Shown: positions 23,901-31,562 of the stretch, in pieces
Layout: each line of letters begins with the position of its first letter
Numbering within the stretch: the first letter of the stretch is position 1
Source of the DNA: BPGL01 sp035463115
Lineage (GTDB): Bacteria; Actinomycetota; UBA4738; HRBIN12
Assembly: GCA_035463115.1 (NCBI GenBank)
Contig: DATHTO010000029.1
Coordinates: 1 to 38,127 of the forward strand
Direction: 5' to 3'
DNA: 38,127 bases
Made by a program: the position numbers and the translations under genes
Notes under the pieces: model-generated
What the model saw: the letters and a program-made list of their open reading frames with translations, nothing else
The model's database searches: none
What the model was told of the DNA's origin: nothing

Positions 23901-25319
23901 CGCCGAGGGGCACTGCACGGTCGGCGCGTCGCCGCCCGTGGGAGCGGGCTCGTAGCCGCTCGTGACGATCACGGCCACGTCGTGCCCCTCGAGCGACGCT
24001 GCCTCGAACAGCGGCAGCTGCGGGAAGTACGTCTGCACGACGCTCGCCTCGGCATCGTGGCCGGGCGCGTACGCGATCGCGCTCGCGGCACGGTTCCGCA
24101 GGCCGATCGACGTGGGCGAGACGACGGCCGGATCGACCGCGAAGCCGCCCTGGAGGAGCACGTCGAGGATGTCCGCGGCGGCGTTCGGGTTCCCCGCGTC
24201 GACGGCGGCGATCTCGATGTTCGCCTCCGACGGCGGGGTGCTGAGGAGCTCTTCCCCGACACCGGTGATCTGCTTGCCCTCGCGGATCGCGTCGAAGATC
24301 TGGCGTGCCGACGGATCCATCCGCACGATCGACAGGCCGTTCTCGGATCCGCCGGTTCCGGGGATCGACCGGAACTCGGCGGCTCCCGTCGTCAGGCCCT
24401 GTAGCTCGCTGACGAGGTGGATCAGATCGCCGAGCTCGAACCGGTCGTCCCTCGTCATGTTGGCGAGGATCGGCTCCAGCAGCAGCGGCGCCTGCGCCAG
24501 CTTCTGTGGCTGCAGCATCTGATTGATGACCGCCCGGAGGAACTGTTGCTGTCGGCCGATGCGGGCGAAGTCCGGGATCGTGTCGCAGGGCAGGTGACGC
24601 GTCCGGACGTACGCCAGCGCCTGCGTGCCGTCGAGGCGCTGGCACCCGGGCGCGATGTCGAGTCCGGTGAGTTCGTCCTGGAGGCGACCGGTCTCCGGAT
24701 CGGCGTTGTAGGCGGGGATGCACATCTCGACGCCGCCGAGCGTGTCGACGATGCCCTGGAACCCCGCGAGGTCGACGTACAGGACGTGATCGACGCGCAG
24801 ACCCGTCACGTTCGCGACGGTCTGGGCCATCAGACGGGCGCCGCCTCCTCCGATGCCTCCCTCGAACGCGGCGTTGATCTTGTCGTAGCCGTGCTCCGGG
24901 ATCTCGACCCAGAGATCGCGAGGGAACGACAGGATGATCGTCTTCTCGAGATCCGGATCGACGTGCACGAGCATGATCGTGTCGGCCCGGTTCTCTCCGC
25001 CGATCTGCTCATCGGTGCCGAAGTCCTCGAGCTCCTGGGGACTGAGCCCCGTCCGGGAATCGGACCCGAGGATGAGGTAGTTGCACGGCTCTTCGGCGCA
25101 ACGGGTCGTGTCGGGTGGTGGTGCGGGATCGTCCCCCGGTGACGCCGTCGGAACGGCCGGCCCTTCGAGGAGGTCGGGGTCCTGCCCGACGCCACGCACG
25201 TCGATGTAGCGGGCGAAGGAGAACCCGGCCGCCACGCCCACGGCCAGCGCGAGCGAGGCGCTCACCGCGACGAGGACGCGGAGCGAACGGCCGTGCGGAC
25301 GACGGACGGGCGCGGACAC
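23898..25319 (-). CDS. LytR-CpsA-Psr (LCP) cell-wall glycopolymer ligase
   Basis: 473 residues: cytoplasmic basic leader, one membrane helix (about 14-36), a low-complexity linker, the LCP catalytic domain (about 78-270) and a C-terminal LytR_C domain (about 355-460). LCP residues visible are D87 and R89 (LGSDSRTG), R111 and D113 (ENRADTIML), SFPRDLWVEIP with R134 and D135, INAAF, and R239/R241 in YVRTRH, which bind Mg and the lipid pyrophosphate. LCP enzymes move glycopolymers from lipid carriers onto peptidoglycan outside the membrane. It heads the rhamnose cluster, so it probably anchors that polymer. GTG 25319 has TACGCT 9 nt upstream; GTG codons at 25346 and 25367 are in-frame alternatives. 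Confidence 0.92.
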   Translation of the reverse strand: MSAPVRRPHGRSLRVLVAVSASLALAVGVAAGFSFARYIDVRGVGQDPDLLEGPAVPTASPGDDPAPPPDTTRCAEEPCNYLILGSDSRTGLSPQELEDFGTDEQIGGENRADTIMLVHVDPDLEKTIILSFPRDLWVEIPEHGYDKINAAFEGGIGGGGARLMAQTVANVTGLRVDHVLYVDLAGFQGIVDTLGGVEMCIPAYNADPETGRLQDELTGLDIAPGCQRLDGTQALAYVRTRHLPCDTIPDFARIGRQQQFLRAVINQMLQPQKLAQAPLLLEPILANMTRDDRFELGDLIHLVSELQGLTTGAAEFRSIPGTGGSENGLSIVRMDPSARQIFDAIREGKQITGVGEELLSTPPSEANIEIAAVDAGNPNAAADILDVLLQGGFAVDPAVVSPTSIGLRNRAASAIAYAPGHDAEASVVQTYFPQLPLFEAASLEGHDVAVIVTSGYEPAPTGGDAPTVQCPSA

Positions 25320-25328
25320 GATGGTCGA

Positions 25329-25334
25329 AGCGTA
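25329..25334 (-). promoter_or_regulatory. -10 box for the LCP gene
   Basis: Minus-strand TACGCT (25334-25329), 9 nt before GTG 25319, the same arrangement as at fbiA. It supports a near-leaderless start and would be the main promoter of the polysaccharide run. No clear -35. Confidence 0.4.
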
Positions 25335-25482
25335 CCGGCGCGGCACCGCGCGGGCCTCGATCGGCACATGGTGTTGTCGTGACGGACGTGTGGCGGCGAG
25401 CTCGCCGTCGGCGCGGAGCGTCGCAGACGTTGTGGGATGATGCGCCCTCGAACGGCCGACGAAACCGGGAGGAAGCCTGGCC

Positions 25483-26298
25483 ATGCTGTCCGACCCCGTC
25501 GACGTCGTGCTCGTGGGCGTCGCCGCCGACGCCGAGCGCGCGCTCGACCGCGATGGCGGGTTCCGCGTGCGATCGGTGGACGAGCTCTCGGCGATCGAGG
25601 GGTCCGCCGACGCCGTCGTGTTGCCCCTCGACGGCAGCGCGCCGCTCGAGGTCATCCGGGCGATCCGCGCGGGGACGCCCGACGCCGCGGTCGTGGTGGT
25701 GACCGAGCCCGGCCACGAGGCCGACGGCACGATCGCCCTGCACGCCGGCGCGGAGGAACAGCTCGTCGGCGACGCCACGTTGCCGTCGCTGCTCCCGCGC
25801 GCGATCCGGTACGCCGTCGAGATCCGTCGCCTCCGACGGGAGCTCTCGACGACCGACGCCGTCACGGGGCTGCCTAACCTGCGCGGGTTCGTTCCGATCG
25901 CCGAACACCACCTCCGCATGGCGGATCGGACGCAGCAACCCGTCATCTTCGTGTTCGTCCGGTTCGACGACGCCGACATCGCGCCGGACGCCGAGGAGCT
26001 CGCCATCGACGTCTCCGGCGTCGTTCTCGACGCGGTGCGAGCCTCGGACGTGCCCGCCCGGATCTCGCCGGACACGTTCTGCGTCCTGCTCGCGGGAGCG
26101 TCCGACGGCGGAGAGAGCCTGGTCCTGTCCCGGCTCGTCGAGGCGATCGCGGTCCACGACGCGCGCAGGGACCGACCTCGTGCACTCGCGTTGTCGGTGG
26201 GGACGGCCCGCTACGAACCAGGGAGCGGCACGCCCCTGTCGCACATCATCGAGGCAGCCGAGCGCTGGATGACGCGCCGCGACACAGCTGCGACGTGA
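25483..26298 (+). CDS. Pseudo-receiver plus degenerate GGDEF-like protein
   Basis: 271 residues. Residues 1-115 have the strand-helix pattern of a response-regulator receiver, but the phosphoacceptor motif is reduced to VVLPLDGS (D50) and the conserved Lys is absent from GAEEQLVGD. Residues 120-265 resemble a diguanylate-cyclase fold: STTDAVTGLPNLRGF (121-135) is the usual domain entry, yet the GGDEF position reads SPDTF (195-199), so cyclase activity is not expected. It may be a sensor or binding protein that lost catalysis. ATG 25483 has GGAGGAAG upstream. It precedes the sigma factor gene by about 110 bp on the same strand, which may or may not be functional. Confidence 0.75.
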   Translation: MLSDPVDVVLVGVAADAERALDRDGGFRVRSVDELSAIEGSADAVVLPLDGSAPLEVIRAIRAGTPDAAVVVVTEPGHEADGTIALHAGAEEQLVGDATLPSLLPRAIRYAVEIRRLRRELSTTDAVTGLPNLRGFVPIAEHHLRMADRTQQPVIFVFVRFDDADIAPDAEELAIDVSGVVLDAVRASDVPARISPDTFCVLLAGASDGGESLVLSRLVEAIAVHDARRDRPRALALSVGTARYEPGSGTPLSHIIEAAERWMTRRDTAAT

Positions 26299-26409
26299 TG
26301 GGGCTCGAGGTCATCCGGTTGGCACCCTGGTGCGAAGACGTTGCAGCGGACGTCCGCAGGGGCGACGACCGACGCGACGATGCCGACCGCGTTGCTGGAG
26401 ATCCGTGCG

Positions 26410-26991
26410 GTGGAGATCCTGTCCGGCGCTGACGCGCAGGATCAGGACCTCGTCGCACGGCTGCGAGCCAGCGACGAGGAAGCGTTCCGGACGCTGTTCG
26501 ACCGGTACGCACCGACGGCGAAGGCGCTCGCCCAACGGATCGTCCGGCAGACCCATCTCGCAGAGGAGATCGTGCAGGAGGTGTTCCTCGCCTTGTGGCG
26601 GAGCCCCGACGGATACGACGGGACCCGCGGTTCGGTGCGCTCGTGGCTCATGGGCAGGGTGCACCACCGCGCCGTCGACGCCGTCCGCCGCGAGGAGGCG
26701 CACCGGCGTCGCGCGGACAGCCTCGCCGCCGAGACGCGAGACGAGCCCGCAGCCGATCACGCCGACGCCGTCGTCGACGCGCTCGGAGCGCCTGCGGAGC
26801 GACGTGTCGTCCGTGCCGCCCTCGACGAGCTCCCGGTCGAACAGCGCGAGGTGCTCGAGCTGATGTACTTCGACGGTCTGACGCAGACCCAGGTCGCGAA
26901 GACGACGGGACTCCCGCTCGGCACCGTGAAGTCACGCACGTTGCTCGGCATGCGACGGATGCGCGTCTCGCTCGGAGGGTGGGAACGATGA
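26410..26991 (+). CDS. ECF RNA polymerase sigma factor (SigK-like)
   Basis: 193 residues from the chosen start. Region 2 shows DEEAFRTLFDRYAPTAKALA, AEEIVQEVFLALWR (core of 2.2) and RSWLMGRVHHRAVDAVRREE; region 4 shows LDELPVEQREVLELMYFDGL, TQTQVAKTTGLPLGTVKSR (helix-turn-helix). These match group 4 extracytoplasmic-function sigma factors, of the kind paired with RskA anti-sigma factors. The start is uncertain: GTG 26410 has GGAG 8 nt upstream; ATG 26380 (203 residues) and TTG 26341 (216 residues) are in frame and lack a good ribosome site. The stop overlaps the anti-sigma start (ATGA). Its regulon cannot be read from this window. Confidence 0.9.
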   Translation: MEILSGADAQDQDLVARLRASDEEAFRTLFDRYAPTAKALAQRIVRQTHLAEEIVQEVFLALWRSPDGYDGTRGSVRSWLMGRVHHRAVDAVRREEAHRRRADSLAAETRDEPAADHADAVVDALGAPAERRVVRAALDELPVEQREVLELMYFDGLTQTQVAKTTGLPLGTVKSRTLLGMRRMRVSLGGWER

Positions 26992-27761
26992 TGCCTGACC
27001 ACGAGCGGATCGAGGAGCTCCTCGCGGGCCAGGCGCTCGACGGCCTCGACGCCGGCGACGAGCGGGAGCTCCGCGCCGCGCGCGAGGCGCACGGTGAGTG
27101 CGGCGAGTGCGCGCGGTTGGAGCGGGAGCTCCGTGAGGTCGCCGGCCTGCTCGCGTTCTCGCTCACCCCCGCGCCCGTCGATCGGGCGATCGCGGACCGC
27201 ATCACGCGCGGCGGCGATGCTGCGAGCGCGCTCCCGGACGCGCCCGTGAGCGGCGACGAGCTGGCCGCTCGCCGGGCGCGGACCACGCGCGGGTCGGGGC
27301 GCGGCGCGCGTCGCTCGGCGGGCGACGGACGCCGCTCGCAGGTCTGGACGGCGATCGTGGGTGTCGCGGCGGTCGCCGCCGCGGCGATCGTGCTCACGAC
27401 GACGGTCGGTCGCCCGCCCGTCCAGGTGACGAGCGCCGACGTCGCGGGGCGCGTCGTGCGGTTCGACGGCGGCGTCGACGGGTCCCTCACGATGGCGTAC
27501 ACGCCGGGCGAGCGCGGTGCCGTGTTCTGGGGACATGGGCTCCCCGACCCGGGCGAGGGTCGCACCTACGAGATCTGGATGATCGACGACGGCACGCCCG
27601 TGCCGGGCGGCTGCACGACCCCCGTCGACGGCAGGATCGCGCTCTTCGTCCCCGCCGAGATCGGCACGACCGAGCTGATGGCGGTCACGGTCGAACCGAC
27701 CGAGTGTCCGTCGGAACCGACGACGGACCCGGTGTTGACGGCAGAGCTCGAGCCGCTCTGA
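26988..27761 (+). CDS. RskA-type anti-sigma factor
   Basis: 257 residues. The N-terminal cytoplasmic part (1-about 60; HERIEELLAGQALDGLDAGDE) is the sigma-binding segment and includes HGECGEC (35-41), close to but shorter than the HX3CX2C zinc motif. A basic linker leads to one membrane helix (119-140), then an outer RskA domain with FWGHGLPDPGEGRTYEIW, GCTTPVDGRIALFVP and ELMAVTVEPTECPSEPT. In the family this protein holds the ECF sigma factor at the membrane until proteolysis frees it. ATG 26988 overlaps the sigma stop and has GGAGG 9 nt upstream; ATG 26991 is the next codon. A strong hairpin lies after the stop. Confidence 0.93.
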   Translation: MMPDHERIEELLAGQALDGLDAGDERELRAAREAHGECGECARLERELREVAGLLAFSLTPAPVDRAIADRITRGGDAASALPDAPVSGDELAARRARTTRGSGRGARRSAGDGRRSQVWTAIVGVAAVAAAAIVLTTTVGRPPVQVTSADVAGRVVRFDGGVDGSLTMAYTPGERGAVFWGHGLPDPGEGRTYEIWMIDDGTPVPGGCTTPVDGRIALFVPAEIGTTELMAVTVEPTECPSEPTTDPVLTAELEPL

Positions 27762-27804
27762 CCGATGACGTGACGGACCGTGCCGGTTCGAGCCCCGCGA
27801 AGGT

Positions 27805-27842
27805 GCGGGAGCCGGCGTCCGCCGCCTGACACCGGCTCCCGC
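27805..27842. terminator. Hairpin between convergent anti-sigma and CBS-BON genes
   Basis: GCGGGAGCCGG (27805-27815) and CCGGCTCCCGC (27832-27842) are perfect 11-bp arms around a 16-nt loop, between stop codons that face each other. No T-tract, as is usual for GC-rich actinobacterial terminators. Confidence 0.65.
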
Positions 27843-27858
27843 GGTGGCCCCCCGGCGG

Positions 27859-28539
27859 CTAGAAGCCCACCCAGGGGACGGGGGAGACGGGCTGGAGCGT
27901 GTCGTCCTCGATGAAGTCGAGGCGATCCGCCTCGACGTCGACGACGCCGTCGATCGACCGCGCACGGTCGACGAGGCGCTCGTGGTCGGAACGCAAGCCG
28001 ACGGTCCCCTCCATCCGCACGACGCCCGCGACGACGGCCACGTCGACGGCGCTCGCGTCCGCATGCGCGCGGCGGACCAGATCGACCACGTCCTCTCGGA
28101 TCGCGTCGTCACCCCGGAGGAACACCGCGAGCAGGTCGACGCGTGAGACGACGCCGAGCACGTGCCCTCGATCGTCGACGACCGGGAGGTGCTTGAGGTT
28201 GCGGCGGCGCATCTCGTGGGCGGCCTCGGCGGTCGTCGCCGTCGGCGCGATCACGACCGCGGGCGAGGTCATCAGATCGCGCGCCGTCCGAGCGGCGGCC
28301 TTCCGCCGCTCGGCGCGACGGTGCGGTCCCTCGAGCAGGTGCCACTCGAACAGGTCGGGATCGCCCTTGCGCAACAGATCCGCCTCGGAGACGATCCCGG
28401 CGATCGCCCCGTCGTCGCCGACGATGGGCAGCGCGCTCACGCGGTAGTCGTGCATCAGCCGGACGAGATCCGTGTAGCCGGCGTCGATCGGCGCGACCAC
28501 GACGAGCTTGGTCATCACGTCCCGCACCGTCCGTGGCAT
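27859..28539 (-). CDS. CBS-pair protein with BON domain
   Basis: 226 residues. CBS1 (about 1-57; VRDVMTKLVVVAP, IVGDDGAIAGIVSEADLL), CBS2 (about 84-140; ARDLMTSPAVVIAP, HLPVVDDRGHVLGVVSRVDLL) and a C-terminal BON domain (about 148-210; VVAGVVRMEGTVGLRSDHERL). CBS pairs bind adenine nucleotides; BON domains bind membranes or oligomerise. CBS proteins such as Hrp1 are strongly DosR-induced in M. tuberculosis, which fits its place beside a DevS-like kinase, though CBS-BON proteins also occur elsewhere. GTG 28548 would overlap the ribosome site; ATG 28539 has GGGGAGG 8 nt upstream and is preferred. It diverges from the kinase gene over 150 bp. Confidence 0.92.
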   Translation of the reverse strand: MPRTVRDVMTKLVVVAPIDAGYTDLVRLMHDYRVSALPIVGDDGAIAGIVSEADLLRKGDPDLFEWHLLEGPHRRAERRKAAARTARDLMTSPAVVIAPTATTAEAAHEMRRRNLKHLPVVDDRGHVLGVVSRVDLLAVFLRGDDAIREDVVDLVRRAHADASAVDVAVVAGVVRMEGTVGLRSDHERLVDRARSIDGVVDVEADRLDFIEDDTLQPVSPVPWVGF

Positions 28540-28675
28540 CGTGGCCACCTCCCCGTGAGGCGCTCCGCCTCCGAGTCCACGCTACGCAGGCGCTCGGGCG
28601 GGAGGACCGGCCGGGTGGCCCCTCCTCGACGGGTCGCCCGGCCGTGCGGACCGCCGCATGCCGACCCGACGGCGG

Positions 28676-28681
28676 TACGCT
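28676..28681 (+). promoter_or_regulatory. -10 box of the GAF histidine kinase gene
   Basis: TACGCT ends 8 nt before ATG 28690, with no Shine-Dalgarno. It matches the near-leaderless arrangement seen at fbiA and the LCP gene. Confidence 0.45.
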
Positions 28682-28689
28682 TCGATCCG

Positions 28690-29838
28690 ATGACGGGCGC
28701 CGGACCCAGCGCCGAGGACCGCAGCCGCGCGCTGCTCGAGGCCGGGCTCACCCTCGCGTCGGAGCTCGACCTCGATCAGGTCCTCCGCCGCATCGTCGAG
28801 CTGGCGATGGAGATCACGAACGCCCGCTACGGCGCCCTCGGCGTGCTGGGCGACGACCGCAGGATCGAGACGTTCCTCACGGTCGGCGTCGACGACGAGA
28901 CGCGCGCGAGGATCGGAGACCCGCCGACGGGCCACGGGATCCTCGGGCTGCTGATCGACGAGGCGCGGCCGATCCGCCTCCACGACATCCAGCGGGACCC
29001 CCGGTCGTACGGGTTCCCGGCGAACCATCCGCCGATGCACACGTTCCTCGGTGCGCCGGTGCGCGCGCTCGGCCGCGTGTTCGGCAACATCTACCTCACG
29101 CAGAAGCAGGGCGCGGACGACTTCAGCGAGGACGACGAAGAAGCGGTCGTCGTGCTCGCGGCCCAGGCGGGCGTCGCGATCGAGAACGCCCGGCTCTACG
29201 CCGAGATGCAGCACGCGCAGCGCGAGCTCCGCCGTCTCGAGGTGCTGGAGGACCGCGAGCGGATCGCGAAGGAGCTCCACGACGGCGTGATCCAGTCCCT
29301 GTTCGCCGTCGGGATGGGACTGCAGGGCACCGCCGCGATGGCGAAGGATCCCGAACTGTCACGACGGATCGAGCACGCGGTCGAGGAGGTCGACCGGGCG
29401 ATCCGCGACCTCCGGAACTACATCTTCGGCCTCCGACCCGGCATCCTCGCCGACCGCGAGCTCGACAAGGCGTTGCGCGAGCTGGCTGCGCAGTTCGAGG
29501 CGCGCACGTCGGTCGTGACCGTCGTGAACGTCGACGTCACGGTGGCCGCGGAACTCGCCTCGGTGGCCAGCGACGTGGTGCAACTGACGCGCGAGGCGCT
29601 CTCGAACGTCGGCAAGCACGCACGGGCCAGCACCTGCAGCGTGACGCTCAGCAGGCGCGACGGCGTCGCTGAGCTCGTGATCGACGACGACGGGGCCGGA
29701 TTCACGGCCGACGAAGCCCATCCCGGCATGGGGCTCGCCAACCTCCGCGATCGCACCGAGGGCATGGGAGGGGCGCTGTCCCTCGAAAGCGTGGCCGGCG
29801 AGGGCACCACCGTGCGGGTCATGCTCCCGCTCCTCTGA
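28690..29838 (+). CDS. DevS/DosT-like GAF histidine kinase, probable haem gas sensor
   Basis: 382 residues. One GAF domain (about 20-170) is followed by a HisKA_3 dimerisation domain with the phospho-acceptor H197 in AKELHDGVIQSL, and a HATPase domain with N-box REALSNVGKHA, DDDGAGF and GMGLANLRDR. The GAF segment HPPMHTFLGAPVRA...FGNIYLTQK aligns by eye with the haem GAF of mycobacterial DevS/DosT: H113 sits at the place of proximal ligand H149, and Y135, 22 residues on, at the place of distal Y171. Mycobacterial DevS has two GAF domains; this one has only one. It probably senses O2, NO, CO or redox state in the cytoplasm and phosphorylates the DosR-like regulator 2.2 kb downstream. ATG 28690 is chosen from the family start and the TACGCT box. 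Confidence 0.93.
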   Translation: MTGAGPSAEDRSRALLEAGLTLASELDLDQVLRRIVELAMEITNARYGALGVLGDDRRIETFLTVGVDDETRARIGDPPTGHGILGLLIDEARPIRLHDIQRDPRSYGFPANHPPMHTFLGAPVRALGRVFGNIYLTQKQGADDFSEDDEEAVVVLAAQAGVAIENARLYAEMQHAQRELRRLEVLEDRERIAKELHDGVIQSLFAVGMGLQGTAAMAKDPELSRRIEHAVEEVDRAIRDLRNYIFGLRPGILADRELDKALRELAAQFEARTSVVTVVNVDVTVAAELASVASDVVQLTREALSNVGKHARASTCSVTLSRRDGVAELVIDDDGAGFTADEAHPGMGLANLRDRTEGMGGALSLESVAGEGTTVRVMLPLL

Positions 29839-29950
29839 CGATCCGCGAGCGCGTCGGTTCCCCGCGGTCGGCGTGGTTGAGGCGGGTCGGGTCGGGTGAA
29901 CGGTGTCGCGAACCTCGAGCGGATCCCTCGCCACACGCAACCATGCCCCG

Positions 29951-29976
29951 GGGAGCCGGGCTCATGCCCGGCTCCC
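29951..29976. terminator. Hairpin between convergent kinase and multicopper oxidase genes
   Basis: GGGAGCCGGGC (29951-29961) and GCCCGGCTCCC (29966-29976) form a perfect 11-bp stem with a TCAT loop, 33 bp after the oxidase stop and 112 bp after the kinase stop. Likely a bidirectional terminator. The rest of 29839-30008 shows no gene. Confidence 0.75.
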
Positions 29977-30008
29977 TCGTCGTCCTGCCCCGAGCGATGT
30001 CGCTGCCG

Positions 30009-31373
30009 CTACTGCACGACCAAGGCCGTCACCATCCCGAACATGCCGGCCGGCCCCTCGGCGTGGGACAGGATGTGGCAGTGGAACGCCCAGGCTCCGG
30101 GGGCGTCGGCCTTCACGAGGATGTCGAACCGTTGACCTGGCGCGACCACGAGCGTGTCGGCCATGTACCGGTCGCCGGGATCGAACGGGAACCCGTCCTG
30201 TCCGACGACCATGAAGTGGAAGCCGTGCAGGTGCATCGGGTGCAGCTGCTCACCGTCGTTCGACATGTGGATCAGCGCCCAATCGCCCTCCTGGACGGCG
30301 ATCGGCTCGGTCGCCGGGAACGACTTGCCGTTCAGGTTGAAGCCCAGCAGGCCGTCGCCGAGGAACATCGTGTACTCGACCGCGGGATCGACGCCGTACA
30401 CGGCCTCCCAGCTGCCGTTCCGAGGCTCGACGATCAGCGCGCCGTACAAGCCCTTGCCGACCTGCTCGGCCGAGTTGAAGTGCGAGTGGTAGACGTAGAT
30501 CCCCGGCGGATCGACGATCCGGTACTCGTACGTCCAGTACTCGCCCGGCATCACCGCGGGTTGGGTGATGTACGGCACGCCGTCCTCGGAGTTCGGCAGC
30601 GTCACGCCGTGGAAGTGCAGCGCGAACGGCTCGCTCAGCTGGTTCTGGACGACGAAGCGGACGTGGTCGCCTTCGCGCACGCGGATCTCGGGGCCCGGGA
30701 CCGTGCCGTTGAACGCCATCGCCGACTTGAACTCGCCCTTCGCGACCTCCCATTCGATCTCGGACACGGTGAGCTCGAACACCTTGACGCCGTCGACGAT
30801 CTCGGGCTCGAGGATCTGACCGCCCTTCGTGTCGGTCTCCTTGCCGGCGAGGAAGTCCTGGACGCCCTGGCTGTGGCCCTCGGCCATCTCTTCGGCGGTC
30901 ATGTTCGCGTGGTCGGTGGCAGCGCCGTCGGTCGCGGTGTCGCCGCCCGCGCCGCCCGCCGTCACCGTCGCGGTCATGCCGAGCTGATCGTGCCCCGGCA
31001 CCGTGCACAGCGCGTCGTACGTGCCGGCCTCGAGCGCCGGAACCGCGAGATCCTCCATGCCGCCCGCCTCGAGCATCGCCGTCTCGTAGGTCTGGTCGCC
31101 GACCGTCACGCCGAACGTGTGGGGCGACGGACCTTCGTTCATCACGTGGAACGTCAGCGGCGAGCCTCCCGCGACCTGGATGTCGCCGGGCTCGATCGCG
31201 AAGTCCGTGAGCGTGATCTCGACCGTCGTGGCGCCTCCGCCACCGCCCGCTCCGGTCCCCTCGCCCGCCGCGGTCTCGCCGCCGTCGCCACCGCATGCCG
31301 CCGCGACGAGCGCGAGCGACATCGCCAGCGGCACCACCCCTCGCCGTACCCCCGCCCACCGGAACCTGCGCAT
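30009..31373 (-). CDS. Lipoprotein: N-terminal cupredoxin fused to a two-domain multicopper oxidase
   Basis: 454 residues. A lipoprotein signal with C27 (VAAAC) and a Gly/Ala linker lead to a plastocyanin-like domain (about 50-138) with a full type 1 copper set H85, C123, H128 and M133. Then comes a two-domain multicopper oxidase (about 185-454) with HFHG (253-256), HSH (296-298), HPMHLHG (378-384) and HCHILSH (431-437) plus M444, the ligands for one type 1 and a trinuclear type 2/3 site. Such enzymes oxidise phenols, metals or other donors and reduce O2 to water, or in related copper enzymes reduce nitrite. The trinuclear-site histidines favour O2. It would sit on the outer face of the membrane, with the extra cupredoxin passing electrons. 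ATG 31373 has GAGGAGG 8 nt upstream. It lies between kinase and regulator. Confidence 0.93.
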   Translation of the reverse strand: MRRFRWAGVRRGVVPLAMSLALVAAACGGDGGETAAGEGTGAGGGGGATTVEITLTDFAIEPGDIQVAGGSPLTFHVMNEGPSPHTFGVTVGDQTYETAMLEAGGMEDLAVPALEAGTYDALCTVPGHDQLGMTATVTAGGAGGDTATDGAATDHANMTAEEMAEGHSQGVQDFLAGKETDTKGGQILEPEIVDGVKVFELTVSEIEWEVAKGEFKSAMAFNGTVPGPEIRVREGDHVRFVVQNQLSEPFALHFHGVTLPNSEDGVPYITQPAVMPGEYWTYEYRIVDPPGIYVYHSHFNSAEQVGKGLYGALIVEPRNGSWEAVYGVDPAVEYTMFLGDGLLGFNLNGKSFPATEPIAVQEGDWALIHMSNDGEQLHPMHLHGFHFMVVGQDGFPFDPGDRYMADTLVVAPGQRFDILVKADAPGAWAFHCHILSHAEGPAGMFGMVTALVVQ

Positions 31374-31490
31374 CCGCGCTGCCTCCTCGTCTCGTTCACC
31401 CTCGCGCGACGCATGTCGGACGCGAGGCACGGCCGAACCCGTCGCCGACCACTGGACGAGGAGTCTCGGCGGCCGAGGCGGCGCGTCGGC

Positions 31491-31504
31491 GGGCCGAAGG
31501 GCCC
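31491..31504. promoter_or_regulatory. Weak DosR-box-like palindrome between oxidase and SRPBCC genes
   Basis: GGGCCGAAGGGCCC keeps the GGG.C....G.CCC skeleton of the mycobacterial DosR box but has C where A is preferred. It lies 118 bp before the oxidase start and 59 bp before the SRPBCC start, which diverge. GC-rich sequence gives such skeletons by chance every few kilobases. The rest of 31374-31562 shows only the oxidase ribosome site. Confidence 0.25.
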
Positions 31505-31562
31505 CGGGCGGGCAGGACGTTCGGCGGTTCGCTCGGGCGGTCGCTCCTTCACACTGGTCCGC

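Noticed and set aside
939..25300. Many long Arg/Asp/Gly-rich open frames opposite or out of phase with named genes
   Set aside because: GC-rich codon bias suppresses stops in shadow frames; none has family motifs, a ribosome site or membrane pattern, and each is covered by a recognised gene.
28607..28622. DosR-box-like sequence in the CBS/kinase divergent region
   Set aside because: On the minus strand it lacks the final C of the GGG.C....G.CCC skeleton and the GC-rich surroundings make chance likely.
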